From contig JAAYNV010000009.1 in the NCBI GenBank assembly GCA_012520645.1, positions 1 to 64,000 on the forward strand: a stretch of 64,000 nt of DNA, given 5' to 3'. A program made the translations under genes and the position numbers. The notes below the pieces were generated by a model. That model was given only the letters and a program-made list of their open reading frames with translations, was not told the origin of the DNA and searched no databases. Of this stretch, positions 42,657 through 51,366 are shown in pieces (the stretch's first letter is position 1; every line of letters starts with the position of its first letter). Source of the DNA: Clostridiales bacterium. Its GTDB lineage: Bacteria > Bacillota > Clostridia > Lachnospirales > Lachnospiraceae.

Positions 42657-44307
42657 AAGAAAAGGAATAAAACTGGATTTCTGGAACGTGGTGACAATTG
42701 TCATTGTGCTGGTTTTTGCCGTGTTTTTGGTATACCCGTTATTTTCGCTGTTTTTGAGCGGCTTTCGGGATGCAGCGACCGGAGAATATACACTGTCGAA
42801 TTTTGCCAAGTTCTTTTCCAAGAAATATTACTACCGGACACTGGGACACAGCTTTCTGGTGACCACCTGTACCACAATACTTGCGGTGTTGATCGGAGCG
42901 CCGTTAGCTTATCTGACTACGGCATTTAAGGTGAAGGGAAAAGGATTAATTGACATTCTTGTCATTATATCCATGCTGTCCCCGCCGTTTATCGGAGCGT
43001 ATTCCTGGATTGTTCTGGGAGGACGAAGCGGTATCATTACAAAATTTTTTGCCAATGTGTTCGGCATAGAGACACCTTCTATTTACGGCTTCGGAGGTAT
43101 TCTGCTCGTGCTGACATTAAAGCTCTATCCGTATATTTACCTGTATACATGTGGTGCACTCAAAAAGGTGGATGCTTCCTTAAGTGAAGCGGCGGAAAGT
43201 CTGGGCTGTAATGCGGTAAGAAAGGTGGGAACCATTGTACTGCCGTTGATTGCGCCGACCATTCTGGCGGGTTCGCTGATCGTGTTTATGAATGCACTGG
43301 CAGACTTCGGTACACCGATGTTGATTGGAGAGGGCTACACGGTTATGCCGGTGCTTATTTACAACGAATTTATCAGTGAGATGGGCGGTCAGGCAAACTT
43401 TGCAGCAGCGCTTGCGGTCATTATGGTGGTCATTACGGCGGTCATGTTTTTGGGACAGAAATATGTGGTGAATAAAAAATCTTTTACCATGAGCTCCTTA
43501 AGACCGATTCAGGCAAAGAAAATCAAAGGTGTGCCGAATGTGCTGATGCACATATTTATCTATCTGGTAGTTTTTTTAGCGATCATTCCGCAGATTACGG
43601 TAATCTACACCTCCTTTAAGGCAACCAACGGTGCCATTTTTGTAGACGGCTATAGTCTGGACAGCTATCGCTCGATCTTCCACAGTCTGGGAACAGCGAT
43701 CCGTAACACGTACCTGTTCGGTCTGATTGCCATTGTCATTGTCATTATCGTATCCATGCTGATCGCTTATGTGACGATCCGCAGAAAGAGCTGGATTTCC
43801 AATGTGATTGACTCCATGACGATGTTCCCGTACATTATTCCGGGTTCTGTGCTTGGTATTACTTTGCTGTTGGCATTTAATAAAAAGCCGCTGCTTTTAA
43901 GCGGTACAGCATTTATTATCATACTCGCCTTTGTGGTAAGGCGTCTGCCCTATACACTGCGTTCCAGTGCAGCGATTCTTTACCAGCTCAGTCCCAGCAT
44001 GGAAGAGGCTGCGATCAGTCTGGGGGATTCGCCGTTAAAGACCTTTTTTAAGGTGACAGCGGTGATGATGATGCCGGGGGTTATGTCCGGCGCGATTTTA
44101 AGCTGGATCACGATCATCAATGAGCTGAGTGCTTCGGTTATTCTGTATACAGGCAGTACCAGAACGATGTCGGTATCCATTTATACAGAGGTCATTCGTG
44201 CCAGCTACGGTACGGCGGCGGCTCTTTCCAGTATTCTGACATTAACGACAGTTGTGTCACTATTAATCTTCTTTAAGGTATCGGGAAAGAAGGAAGTCAG
44301 TCTGTAA
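42649..44307 (+). CDS. ABC-importer permease, fused two-domain (FbpB/AfuB type)
   Basis: The 552-residue protein holds two permease domains in one chain with about twelve membrane segments. It has two EAA loops (EAAESLGCNAVRKVGTIVLP near 180-200 and EEAAISLGDSPLKTFFKV near 450-467) that dock the ATPase. This duplicated form is typical of the iron/hexose-phosphate branch. It overlaps the ATPase gene and is followed after 14 bases by the sensor kinase. Confidence 0.92.
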   Translation: MSKRKGIKLDFWNVVTIVIVLVFAVFLVYPLFSLFLSGFRDAATGEYTLSNFAKFFSKKYYYRTLGHSFLVTTCTTILAVLIGAPLAYLTTAFKVKGKGLIDILVIISMLSPPFIGAYSWIVLGGRSGIITKFFANVFGIETPSIYGFGGILLVLTLKLYPYIYLYTCGALKKVDASLSEAAESLGCNAVRKVGTIVLPLIAPTILAGSLIVFMNALADFGTPMLIGEGYTVMPVLIYNEFISEMGGQANFAAALAVIMVVITAVMFLGQKYVVNKKSFTMSSLRPIQAKKIKGVPNVLMHIFIYLVVFLAIIPQITVIYTSFKATNGAIFVDGYSLDSYRSIFHSLGTAIRNTYLFGLIAIVIVIIVSMLIAYVTIRRKSWISNVIDSMTMFPYIIPGSVLGITLLLAFNKKPLLLSGTAFIIILAFVVRRLPYTLRSSAAILYQLSPSMEEAAISLGDSPLKTFFKVTAVMMMPGVMSGAILSWITIINELSASVILYTGSTRTMSVSIYTEVIRASYGTAAALSSILTLTTVVSLLIFFKVSGKKEVSL

Positions 44308-44321
44308 GAAATCGGTAAGTC

Positions 44322-46103
44322 ATGGTACAATCAAATTACCAAAAACGATGTAAGGGGATAAAGCGATTGAAGGACAGAACAATATCGTTTAAAGATAATA
44401 TTTACCGGATGTTTTTGAAATATGCGATTGTACCCGCCTTTTCCATGGTGTTTGCAGGAGTTGTGCTGACCTTCGGACTGTGGGGATACAGTACAATAGA
44501 TGCCACGGATACTTCCAATGAAGAAATTGCAGAAGAATTGAGATTTGTGTTTGAAGGCTATGAGGACGCCCTGATGATGGTTGCGTCAAGGACTTCTCTG
44601 GTGACGAAACCGCTGGATAAGACAATGCAGGTGGAGGTGTACGAGGATATTTACAACCTTTCAAACAGTATGGGATATCGTGCAAAGCTGTATGTCTTTA
44701 ACAAGGATATGGAGGTTGTTCTGTCGGGAACCAGAGAGCTGCCGGCAGATCTGAAGGGAGATTCTCTGGCAAACTGGGGGATCTTCCGGCAGATGAACCA
44801 GAACCCGGAAAAGATGGTCCTTAAAGTTGTACAGGATATGGAAAAGCGGTCTTCCGGACTTTATCTGGGAAAGGCGATGGAAGAAGAGGGAGACATCAAG
44901 GGATATGCAGTTTTTGTGTTAGACAGTATGGAATTTCGGACACTGTTGGCAAAAGGCCAGTCACAGACGATCATTACCGATGCGTATGGATGGATTTATT
45001 CTGCAAATAACTATGATTTCTGCGATAATTTGGAGCGGATGGACAGAAAATATGAAGGGTGCAGAGGCTGTGTACAACAAAACGGAAAGAGATTTTACAT
45101 GACATGCTCCAGAATTCTGGAGGACAGGATATGGATTTATTCCGTTTCGGACATGAGCGGTCAGCTTTCGGCTTTTAAATGGATTGTGCTTTTGGTTTTC
45201 TTTTTGTTTGCAATTATTCTGTTGAGTCTGATGAAAGGAGCGGAGAGAGTTTCCATCAGGAGTACGCAGGATATTGACAGCATTACGGAGGCATTTGAGC
45301 AGGTCAAAAAAGGGAATCTGGACAACTATATTTCCATATGCAGCAGCCGGGAATTTCAGAGCATCGGAGAGTCCTACAATCTGATGCTGGACAGTTTAAA
45401 GGAACAGATCGAGAAAAACAGGGAAATGATTGCACATATGGCATTTGCGCAGATCAAACAGCTGGAGTCGCAGATCAATCCGCACTTTTTATTTAATACG
45501 CTGGAAAATATCCGGGTGATGTGTAAGATGGATGCGGCGAAGGTGGATAAAATGATCGTCAGTCTTTCTGCTATTTTGCGATACAGCATCAGCAATGCGG
45601 AAGAGGATGTGACGGTGAGAGAGGATGTGGATATTACAGAAAGTTACCTCAGCATTTTGAAGATACGGTTCAACCGCAGACTGCAGTACAGTCTGGACAT
45701 AGAAGAGGATACGATGAATCTGGTTATTCCAAAGCTTATCATCCAGCCGATGATCGAGAATGCCATCAAATACGGTTTTGGGGACAGAGAAAAGCTGACG
45801 GTGGAAATCAAGGGATATCAGGAAGGAAAAGATTTGATTTTTATCTGCCGGGATGACGGAGTGGGAATTGATGCCGATACACTGAAGGAACTGCAGTATA
45901 CATTGACGCAGCCGAAAAATCGCAGCAATCATCTGGGGCTGTACAATATACATAAGAGGATTCATTTAAAATATCAGGGAGATTACGGTATGACCATTGA
46001 AAGTGAAGAGGGAAATGGTACAACTCTGACACTTCGGCTGCCGGCAAATCCCAAAGGCGGCAGGAAAACAGAAAAACCGGAGAAAGGTGACAACAGAGTA
46101 TGA
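44322..46103 (+). CDS. YesM-type sensor histidine kinase
   Basis: The 593-residue protein has two membrane segments (about 32-55 and 285-305) bounding an extracytoplasmic sensor region of about 230 residues. A HAMP segment follows. The His_kinase/HATPase pair has the phospho-acceptor QINPHFLFNTLENIRVM and nucleotide-binding NAIKYGF and DDGVGID. It pairs with the response regulator overlapping its stop by four bases. Position behind the importer suggests that it senses the imported compound or the loaded binding protein. Confidence 0.92.
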   Translation: MVQSNYQKRCKGIKRLKDRTISFKDNIYRMFLKYAIVPAFSMVFAGVVLTFGLWGYSTIDATDTSNEEIAEELRFVFEGYEDALMMVASRTSLVTKPLDKTMQVEVYEDIYNLSNSMGYRAKLYVFNKDMEVVLSGTRELPADLKGDSLANWGIFRQMNQNPEKMVLKVVQDMEKRSSGLYLGKAMEEEGDIKGYAVFVLDSMEFRTLLAKGQSQTIITDAYGWIYSANNYDFCDNLERMDRKYEGCRGCVQQNGKRFYMTCSRILEDRIWIYSVSDMSGQLSAFKWIVLLVFFLFAIILLSLMKGAERVSIRSTQDIDSITEAFEQVKKGNLDNYISICSSREFQSIGESYNLMLDSLKEQIEKNREMIAHMAFAQIKQLESQINPHFLFNTLENIRVMCKMDAAKVDKMIVSLSAILRYSISNAEEDVTVREDVDITESYLSILKIRFNRRLQYSLDIEEDTMNLVIPKLIIQPMIENAIKYGFGDREKLTVEIKGYQEGKDLIFICRDDGVGIDADTLKELQYTLTQPKNRSNHLGLYNIHKRIHLKYQGDYGMTIESEEGNGTTLTLRLPANPKGGRKTEKPEKGDNRV

Positions 46104-46900
46104 GCAGAATGCTGAAAATAGTCATTGTAGAGGATGAGGATATTATCCGAAAAGGTCTTGCCTATATGATTGACTGGGTGGCGATGGGATATGTGGTAGC
46201 GGGTGAAGCGGCAAACGGAGAAGAAGGACTTCAGATGATTCTGGAGTTGCAGCCGGATGTGGTGCTTGCCGATATCAGAATGCCGAAGATGGATGGCATT
46301 ACCATGCTGCAGGAGGCAGGGAAACAGGTGCAGTTTAAGAGCCTGATCCTGACCAGCTATACGGAATTTGAGTATGCCAGACAGGCGATTCTTCTACAGG
46401 TGTCGGATTATATTTTAAAGCCGGTGGATGAAGAAAAGCTGAAGGCGAGGATGCTTGAACTGCATGATGAAATCATGAAGAAGCGGGAAAATGAGCTGGT
46501 ATCGGAAAACCGCGAGAGCAGTCTGGATATGGAATATTATGCGCAGCTTGCACAGACCGAAAACCAGTATGTTGCAGCGGCGATCCGGAGTATAAGGGAA
46601 AGCTATGCGGAGAAGATCAGCATTGAAAATATTGCGGAAAAGCAGGGAATCAGTGCCAGCTATTTAAGCAGAAAGTTCAAGGAAATCACAGGTCATACAT
46701 TCCTGGATTTCCTGAATAAATACAGGGTGCAGAAGGCGGTACAGCTTTTGAATGAGGGGCAGTACAAGGTATATGAGATTTCGGATAGGACCGGTTTTAG
46801 TGACTATAAGCATTTTTGCAGTGTGTTCAAGAAATATGCGCTGATGTCGCCTACCAGTTTTGTAAAACAGGTAAGCGAGGTTAAAAATGGGAAAATATAG
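46100..46900 (+). CDS. YesN-type response regulator with AraC DNA-binding domain
   Basis: The 266-residue protein has a receiver domain (about 4-125) with the acidic pair VEDED and phospho-acceptor Asp in VVLADIRMPKMDG. A C-terminal AraC-type double helix-turn-helix follows (IENIAEKQGISASYLSRKFKEITG, VYEISDRTGFSDYKHFCSVFKKY). It probably activates the importer genes upstream. It overlaps the kinase at ATGA and the HAD gene by 14 bases. Confidence 0.93.
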   Translation: MSRMLKIVIVEDEDIIRKGLAYMIDWVAMGYVVAGEAANGEEGLQMILELQPDVVLADIRMPKMDGITMLQEAGKQVQFKSLILTSYTEFEYARQAILLQVSDYILKPVDEEKLKARMLELHDEIMKKRENELVSENRESSLDMEYYAQLAQTENQYVAAAIRSIRESYAEKISIENIAEKQGISASYLSRKFKEITGHTFLDFLNKYRVQKAVQLLNEGQYKVYEISDRTGFSDYKHFCSVFKKYALMSPTSFVKQVSEVKNGKI

Positions 46901-47690
46901 TGGAAAAATATTATTGAGTGATATGGACGGAACCCTGCTTGATTCTGACAGCTGTGTCAGTAAAAGAAACAGGATGGCAATTGAAGGATTTATGGAAGAG
47001 GGGGGAAAATTTGGAATAGCGACCGGCAGGAATCTGGATAATGCAGAAAGGTTTTTAAAAGGGCTGAAGCTTAACGGCTGCTGTATTCTGGCAAACGGAA
47101 GTCTGCTGTATGATTGCGGGAGTGGAAGCTATCTGGAGGAAAGAGGACTGAACCGGGAGGCAGTAGAGAAATTTCTGAAAAGATGTCTGAGGGAACAGCC
47201 TGGGATTAATATACAGGTATATACGAAGAATATGGGATTTTATGTTTCATCCAGACAGTATGCGGACCCGGAGGTGGTGCGGGATCACATCCCAGTAGAG
47301 TTTGCAGACATGGAAGACATTCGGGATAAAACATGGTTAAAGATCCTGTTTTCTGCAAAGCCGGAGGAGATTGACTGGCTCATAACACAAACGGCATATC
47401 TGGAAGCGGAGAATTGTGTGAGCCGTGTGAGATCCGCAGATAAGTATTATGAATTATTGCCGGCAGGCAGCAGCAAAGGGTATATGCTGGGACAGCTTAA
47501 AAAGTATATAAGTGACGGTAGTGTCATATATGCGGTGGGTGATTATTACAATGATAAAGAAATGCTGCAATGTGCAGATGTTGGCATCGCCGTAAAAAAT
47601 GCTCCACAGGAGGTCATAAATTGTGCCGACCGAGTGTGTGCTGACTGTGATCATGATGCCATAGCGGATGTGATAGAGAATATTCTTTGA
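46887..47690 (+). CDS. Cof-type HAD-family phosphatase
   Basis: The 267-residue protein has HAD motif I DMDGTLLDSD, motif II with ATGRN, and motif III/IV GDYYNDKEML, with the C2 cap of the Cof/YidA group. These enzymes dephosphorylate sugar phosphates and related metabolites. Its start lies inside the response-regulator gene, so it belongs to the same operon as the importer. This points to a phosphorylated substrate for the system. Confidence 0.9.
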   Translation: MGKYSGKILLSDMDGTLLDSDSCVSKRNRMAIEGFMEEGGKFGIATGRNLDNAERFLKGLKLNGCCILANGSLLYDCGSGSYLEERGLNREAVEKFLKRCLREQPGINIQVYTKNMGFYVSSRQYADPEVVRDHIPVEFADMEDIRDKTWLKILFSAKPEEIDWLITQTAYLEAENCVSRVRSADKYYELLPAGSSKGYMLGQLKKYISDGSVIYAVGDYYNDKEMLQCADVGIAVKNAPQEVINCADRVCADCDHDAIADVIENIL

Positions 47691-47755
47691 AATGGAAGCC
47701 ACAGGTTGCCGCATTGAGGAAGCGAACAAAAAAGTAAAAAAAATGAAAAAAATAC

Positions 47756-47784
47756 TTGCGTATTAAAAAAAGATATGGTAATAT
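47756..47784 (+). promoter_or_regulatory. Promoter of the tRNA-Gly pair
   Basis: TTGCGT (47756-47761) and TAATAT (47779-47784) are 17 bases apart, 39 bases before the first tRNA. Confidence 0.7.
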
Positions 47785-47823
47785 ATCAACTGTTGAGCCG
47801 CTAAATTAGCAGCGAGACAGTTT

Positions 47824-47894
47824 GCGGGTGTAGTTCAATGGTAGAACACTAGCCTTCCAAGCTAGATACGTGGGTTCGATTCCCATCACCCGCT
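47824..47894 (+). tRNA. tRNA-Gly (anticodon UCC)
   Basis: GCGGGTG (47824-47830) pairs with CACCCGC (47887-47893), discriminator T47894. Anticodon stem CTAGC/GCTAG encloses TCC at 47856-47858. CCA is not encoded. Confidence 0.96.
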
Positions 47895-47987
47895 CTCCTG
47901 TACAAGATGCGTGTCCGGTTTGTGTGCTATGCGCACGGCGTCGTAAGAAGGATAGTGCGGGGCATTGCTGAGTACAGTTAAATTGAT

Positions 47988-48060
47988 GCGATAGTGGCGT
48001 AGTTGGTAACGCGCGACCTTGCCAAGGTCGAGACCGCGGGTTCGAGCCCCGTCTATCGCT
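47988..48060 (+). tRNA. tRNA-Gly (anticodon GCC)
   Basis: GCGATAG (47988-47994) pairs with CTATCGC (48053-48059), discriminator T48060. The anticodon GCC is at 48021-48023 between CGACC and GGTCG. CCA is not encoded. Confidence 0.96.
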
Positions 48061-48067
48061 CTCGAAA

Positions 48068-48093
48068 GAAGCCGAAATATCGGCTTCTTTTTG
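48068..48093 (+). terminator. Intrinsic terminator of the tRNA-Gly pair
   Basis: GAAGCCGA (48068-48075) pairs with TCGGCTTC (48080-48087), followed by TTTTTG. Confidence 0.9.
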
Positions 48094-48140
48094 TTATATT
48101 ATTATTTGTGGTGTCGGTATTACTTTTTGCAAGGGTAGGT

Positions 48141-48186
48141 AAAAAAAGGAGCTGCGCACTAATTACTTAGTGCGACAGCCCCTTGT
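48141..48186 (-). terminator. Terminator of the reverse-strand tRNA-Phe
   Basis: On the reverse strand a stem of GGGCTG...CAGCTCC with inner GCACTAA/TTAGTGC ends in a run of seven T. Confidence 0.85.
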
Positions 48187-48194
48187 TGTTTGAA

Positions 48195-48267
<73 letters not shown>

Positions 48268-48295
48268 ATGTCAGAATGTGTCGGACACAAGTTGT

Positions 48296-48324
48296 ATTTT
48301 ATATGAATCATTAGAGATTGTCAA
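48296..48324 (-). promoter_or_regulatory. Promoter of tRNA-Phe
   Basis: On the reverse strand TTGACA (48319-48324) and TAAAAT (48296-48301) are 17 bases apart. Confidence 0.75.
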
Positions 48325-48405
48325 TTACTTTTGTAAATAAATCTGTTATAATAAAACAATAAGGTTATGGTTTACATGTGAACAGTAACGCCAGGAGTTG
48401 AAGGA

Positions 48406-49023
48406 GTGGAAAATGGACCTATGAGGGGAAGAGACACAATTTTTAAGACTTTTTTTACGATTGAGTCAGTAGGAGTATTTTGGCTGATTCCGTGTATATT
48501 TATAGTGATACTTGTACTGATGAATTTTGAAGCATGTCTGGTGGGACTTCTGGGAGTTGTTTTTCCGCCGCTCATGCTGTGGGCGATTTCGGAGATGAAT
48601 ATACCGGATTATTATTTTGGGCTATACTGTCTGGTGCAGTTTGCGGGCGTGTTACTAATGGCGGGTCATCTGTATTATCTTGGCAGGAAAATCCGGCTGC
48701 GTTATTTTGAGATGAACTGGGCGCAGAGGGAGCAGGTCAGAAGACCGAAGAGCATCGGACTGTATTTTGTTCTTGCTTTTTTTCTGGGGGCTTTTGGAGC
48801 GCATCATTTTTATAACAATGAAAAAAAGAAAGGGATTGTCTACCTTGTTATTTCCGTGTCCAGTCTGCTGGGTGGGTTTGTGGGATTGTTCGTGTTGCTT
48901 CCGGTAGAAATGGTCATGTGGATTTTGGGAATAGCGGATGTGGCAGTTATGCTGATTTTGCACTGTGCAGATAACTATTGCAGGTCTGCCTTGAAAGGAA
49001 AAGGATATGGAAAAGGCATATAA
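48406..49023 (+). CDS. TM2-domain membrane protein
   Basis: The 205-residue protein has about four to five membrane segments. The second half matches the TM2 domain, with LAFFLGAFGAHHFYNNEKKKGIVYL and the following hydrophobic hairpin. TM2 proteins are small membrane proteins with no settled function. GTG 48406 has AGGAG eight bases upstream; ATG 48421 is an alternative. Its end overlaps the AraC regulator by 17 bases. Confidence 0.78.
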   Translation: MENGPMRGRDTIFKTFFTIESVGVFWLIPCIFIVILVLMNFEACLVGLLGVVFPPLMLWAISEMNIPDYYFGLYCLVQFAGVLLMAGHLYYLGRKIRLRYFEMNWAQREQVRRPKSIGLYFVLAFFLGAFGAHHFYNNEKKKGIVYLVISVSSLLGGFVGLFVLLPVEMVMWILGIADVAVMLILHCADNYCRSALKGKGYGKGI

Positions 49024-49906
49024 GCTGGAATTCCGAAATGAGCAGCCCGGAAGTTTGTCTGTAAATTGTTGTGGCTGTTCCAGAACAGAGCCGCTTCACA
49101 GCTTTGGTCCGGCACTGAAACCGCATTACCTGATTCATTATATATTAAATGGAAAAGGAATGCTGAAAATGGGCGGAAAGGAATACCGTCTGGAGGAGGG
49201 CTACGGTTTTTTGATTACGCCGGATGAGCTGGCTTTTTATCAGGCGGATGAAAAGGAACCGTGGACCTATGTATGGATCGGTTTTACAGGCACGAAGGCA
49301 GCAGAGTATATGGAAAGCATCGGTCTGTCGGTGGCAAGTCCGGTTTTTTGTTCGACAAAGTCGGAGGAGCTTTATCGTATTGTACATGATATGATGGAGC
49401 ACAATACTTTTGGACTTACGGATGATCTGCGGCGGAATGGGCTGTTGCATATGTTTTTGTCTGTCATTTCGGAGAGTGCACAGGTGAGTGCGCGCAGTGA
49501 TGATGACCGGGCGAATCAGTATGTCCGTAAGGCGGTGGAATTTATCCAGACAAATTACTGTAATCCCATCAAGGTGACGGATGTAGCGGATTATGCGTGT
49601 ATCAACCGCAGCTATTTGTATACGCTGTTTCAAAATTCGATTCAGATGTCTCCGCAACAGTTTTTGACGGTATACCGGATTACCAAGGCGATGGAACTTT
49701 TGCAGGTTACGGAACTTTCCATAGAAGGAATTGCGCTTTCCTGCGGTTATCAGAATCCGCTTGTGTTTACGAAGGCATTCCGGCAGGTAAAAGGTATATC
49801 GCCATCGGCGTATCGCAAAGAAATTCAGAGTGGAACCAGAAGGCGGGACAGAGAACAGCTGAAGCAGGTAGAGGAATTTCTGGAGAGAACGGGAAGCGCG
49901 CTTTGA
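49007..49906 (+). CDS. AraC-family transcriptional regulator
   Basis: The 299-residue protein has an AraC_binding-type N-terminal cupin (about 15-150, HYLIHYILNGKGMLKMGGKEYRL). A C-terminal AraC double helix-turn-helix follows (about 180-275, VTDVADYACINRSYLYTLFQ and IEGIALSCGYQNPLVFTKAFRQ). This layout is typical of regulators of sugar-use genes. galK starts about 190 bases downstream on the same strand, beyond a long inverted repeat, and is a possible target. Confidence 0.9.
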   Translation: MEKAYKLEFRNEQPGSLSVNCCGCSRTEPLHSFGPALKPHYLIHYILNGKGMLKMGGKEYRLEEGYGFLITPDELAFYQADEKEPWTYVWIGFTGTKAAEYMESIGLSVASPVFCSTKSEELYRIVHDMMEHNTFGLTDDLRRNGLLHMFLSVISESAQVSARSDDDRANQYVRKAVEFIQTNYCNPIKVTDVADYACINRSYLYTLFQNSIQMSPQQFLTVYRITKAMELLQVTELSIEGIALSCGYQNPLVFTKAFRQVKGISPSAYRKEIQSGTRRRDREQLKQVEEFLERTGSAL

Positions 49907-49911
49907 CACAC

Positions 49912-49954
49912 AAAATGCTAAATCAGTCTGTACAACAGACTGATTTAACATTTT
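49912..49954. repeat. Long inverted repeat between the AraC regulator and galK
   Basis: TAAATCAGTCTGT (49919-49931) and ACAGACTGATTTA (49935-49947) form a perfect 13-base stem with a three-base loop. After one mismatch AAAATG/CATTTT extends it by six. It can end transcription in both directions. A TTGACA (49953-49958) overlaps its right end, so it also sits against a possible galK -35. Confidence 0.75.
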
Positions 49955-50101
49955 GACAGGTAAATGTAACATGGGAATATTTTATTATGAGATAAAATGT
50001 GTGCATAATATGACTATAGAACAACCGGTAGCGCAAAAGGTGTTTCAAAGAAAATGGAAAAGGAAGCATAAATAACATTTTAATAAGGAGGAATGAGCAA
50101 G

Positions 50102-51271
50102 ATGGGTATGAAGGAAACTGTATTGGAGAAATTTGCAGAGGTATTTGGTGACAGTGAGGGCGTGAAGGTATATTTTGCCCCGGGACGTGTGAATATGATC
50201 GGAGAACACACGGACTATAACGGTGGACATGTATTTCCCTGCGCATTGACAATCGGTACTTATGCGGTGGCACGTAAGCGGGATGACAGGAAGCTGCGTT
50301 TTTATTCTATGAATTTTGATGCGCTTGGGGTATTGGAATCCTCGCTTGAAAATTTAAAGCCGGAAAAGGAAGCGGGCTGGACGAATTATCCGAAGGGGGT
50401 TATGTGGGCATTCGGGGAAAAGGGATTTGAGATTCCAAACGGTATGGATATTTTGTTAAATGGCAATATTCCAAATGGTTCGGGACTTTCTTCTTCTGCT
50501 TCGGTAGAGGTCGTAACCGGATTTATTTTGAGAGATCTGTTTGGCTTTGATGTAACCAATACGGATCTGGCACTGATCGGTCAGTATTCCGAAAACAAGT
50601 TTAATGGTGTGAACTGCGGTATTATGGATCAGTTTGCAATCGCCATGGGAAAGAAAGACAATGCAATCTTTCTGGATACAGCAGATCTTTCCTACGAATA
50701 TGCACCGATGAAGCTGGAAAATGCAAAGATCGTTATTTCCTGCAGCAATAAGAAGCGGGGACTGGGCGATTCCAAATACAATGAAAGAAGAAGCGAATGC
50801 GAGACGGCACTTTCTGAAATTCAGCAGGTTGTCGGTATTAATTCTCTGGGCGATCTGACAGAAGAACAGTTTGAGACTTATAAGGCAGCCATTCAGGATG
50901 AAGTGCGCGTCAGACGTGCAAAGCATGCGGTCTATGAGAACCAGCGCACGATCAAGGCAGTAGAAGCTTTGAAAAACAATGATGTGGAGTTGTTTGGAAA
51001 ACTGATGAATGAATCCCACGTATCCCTCAGAGATGATTATGAGGTGACCGGAGAGGAACTGGATACTTTAGTAGAAGAGGCATGGAAGGTAGACGGCGTG
51101 ATCGGTTCCCGTATGACCGGCGCGGGCTTCGGCGGCTGTACGGTCAGCATTGTGAAGGAAGAAGCCATTGACCGTTTTATCGAGCAGGTAGGAACTGCCT
51201 ATGAGAAGAAAATCGGCTATGCGGCGGATTTCTATGTGGTAGAAATTGGTGACGGACCGGTCATTTTATAA
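50102..51271 (+). CDS. galK: Galactokinase
   Basis: GalK phosphorylates galactose to galactose-1-phosphate, the entry step of the Leloir pathway. The protein has the signature GRVNMIGEHTDYNGG, the GHMP loop PNGSGLSSSAS and the C-terminal MTGAGFGGCTVS. ATG 50102 lies ten bases after AAGGAGG (50085-50091). An ATG at 50093 is only one base away from the ribosome site and less likely. This start gives 389 aa. galT follows after about 95 bases. Confidence 0.96.
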   Translation: MGMKETVLEKFAEVFGDSEGVKVYFAPGRVNMIGEHTDYNGGHVFPCALTIGTYAVARKRDDRKLRFYSMNFDALGVLESSLENLKPEKEAGWTNYPKGVMWAFGEKGFEIPNGMDILLNGNIPNGSGLSSSASVEVVTGFILRDLFGFDVTNTDLALIGQYSENKFNGVNCGIMDQFAIAMGKKDNAIFLDTADLSYEYAPMKLENAKIVISCSNKKRGLGDSKYNERRSECETALSEIQQVVGINSLGDLTEEQFETYKAAIQDEVRVRRAKHAVYENQRTIKAVEALKNNDVELFGKLMNESHVSLRDDYEVTGEELDTLVEEAWKVDGVIGSRMTGAGFGGCTVSIVKEEAIDRFIEQVGTAYEKKIGYAADFYVVEIGDGPVIL

Positions 51272-51366
51272 AGAACGGTTTTTGATAAGGATGGAGAGCA
51301 AAAGGAGTCCTTTGACAGAGAACTGTGTGTGGATTCCGGGAAGCAGACAATCGGGAGAAGAAGATT

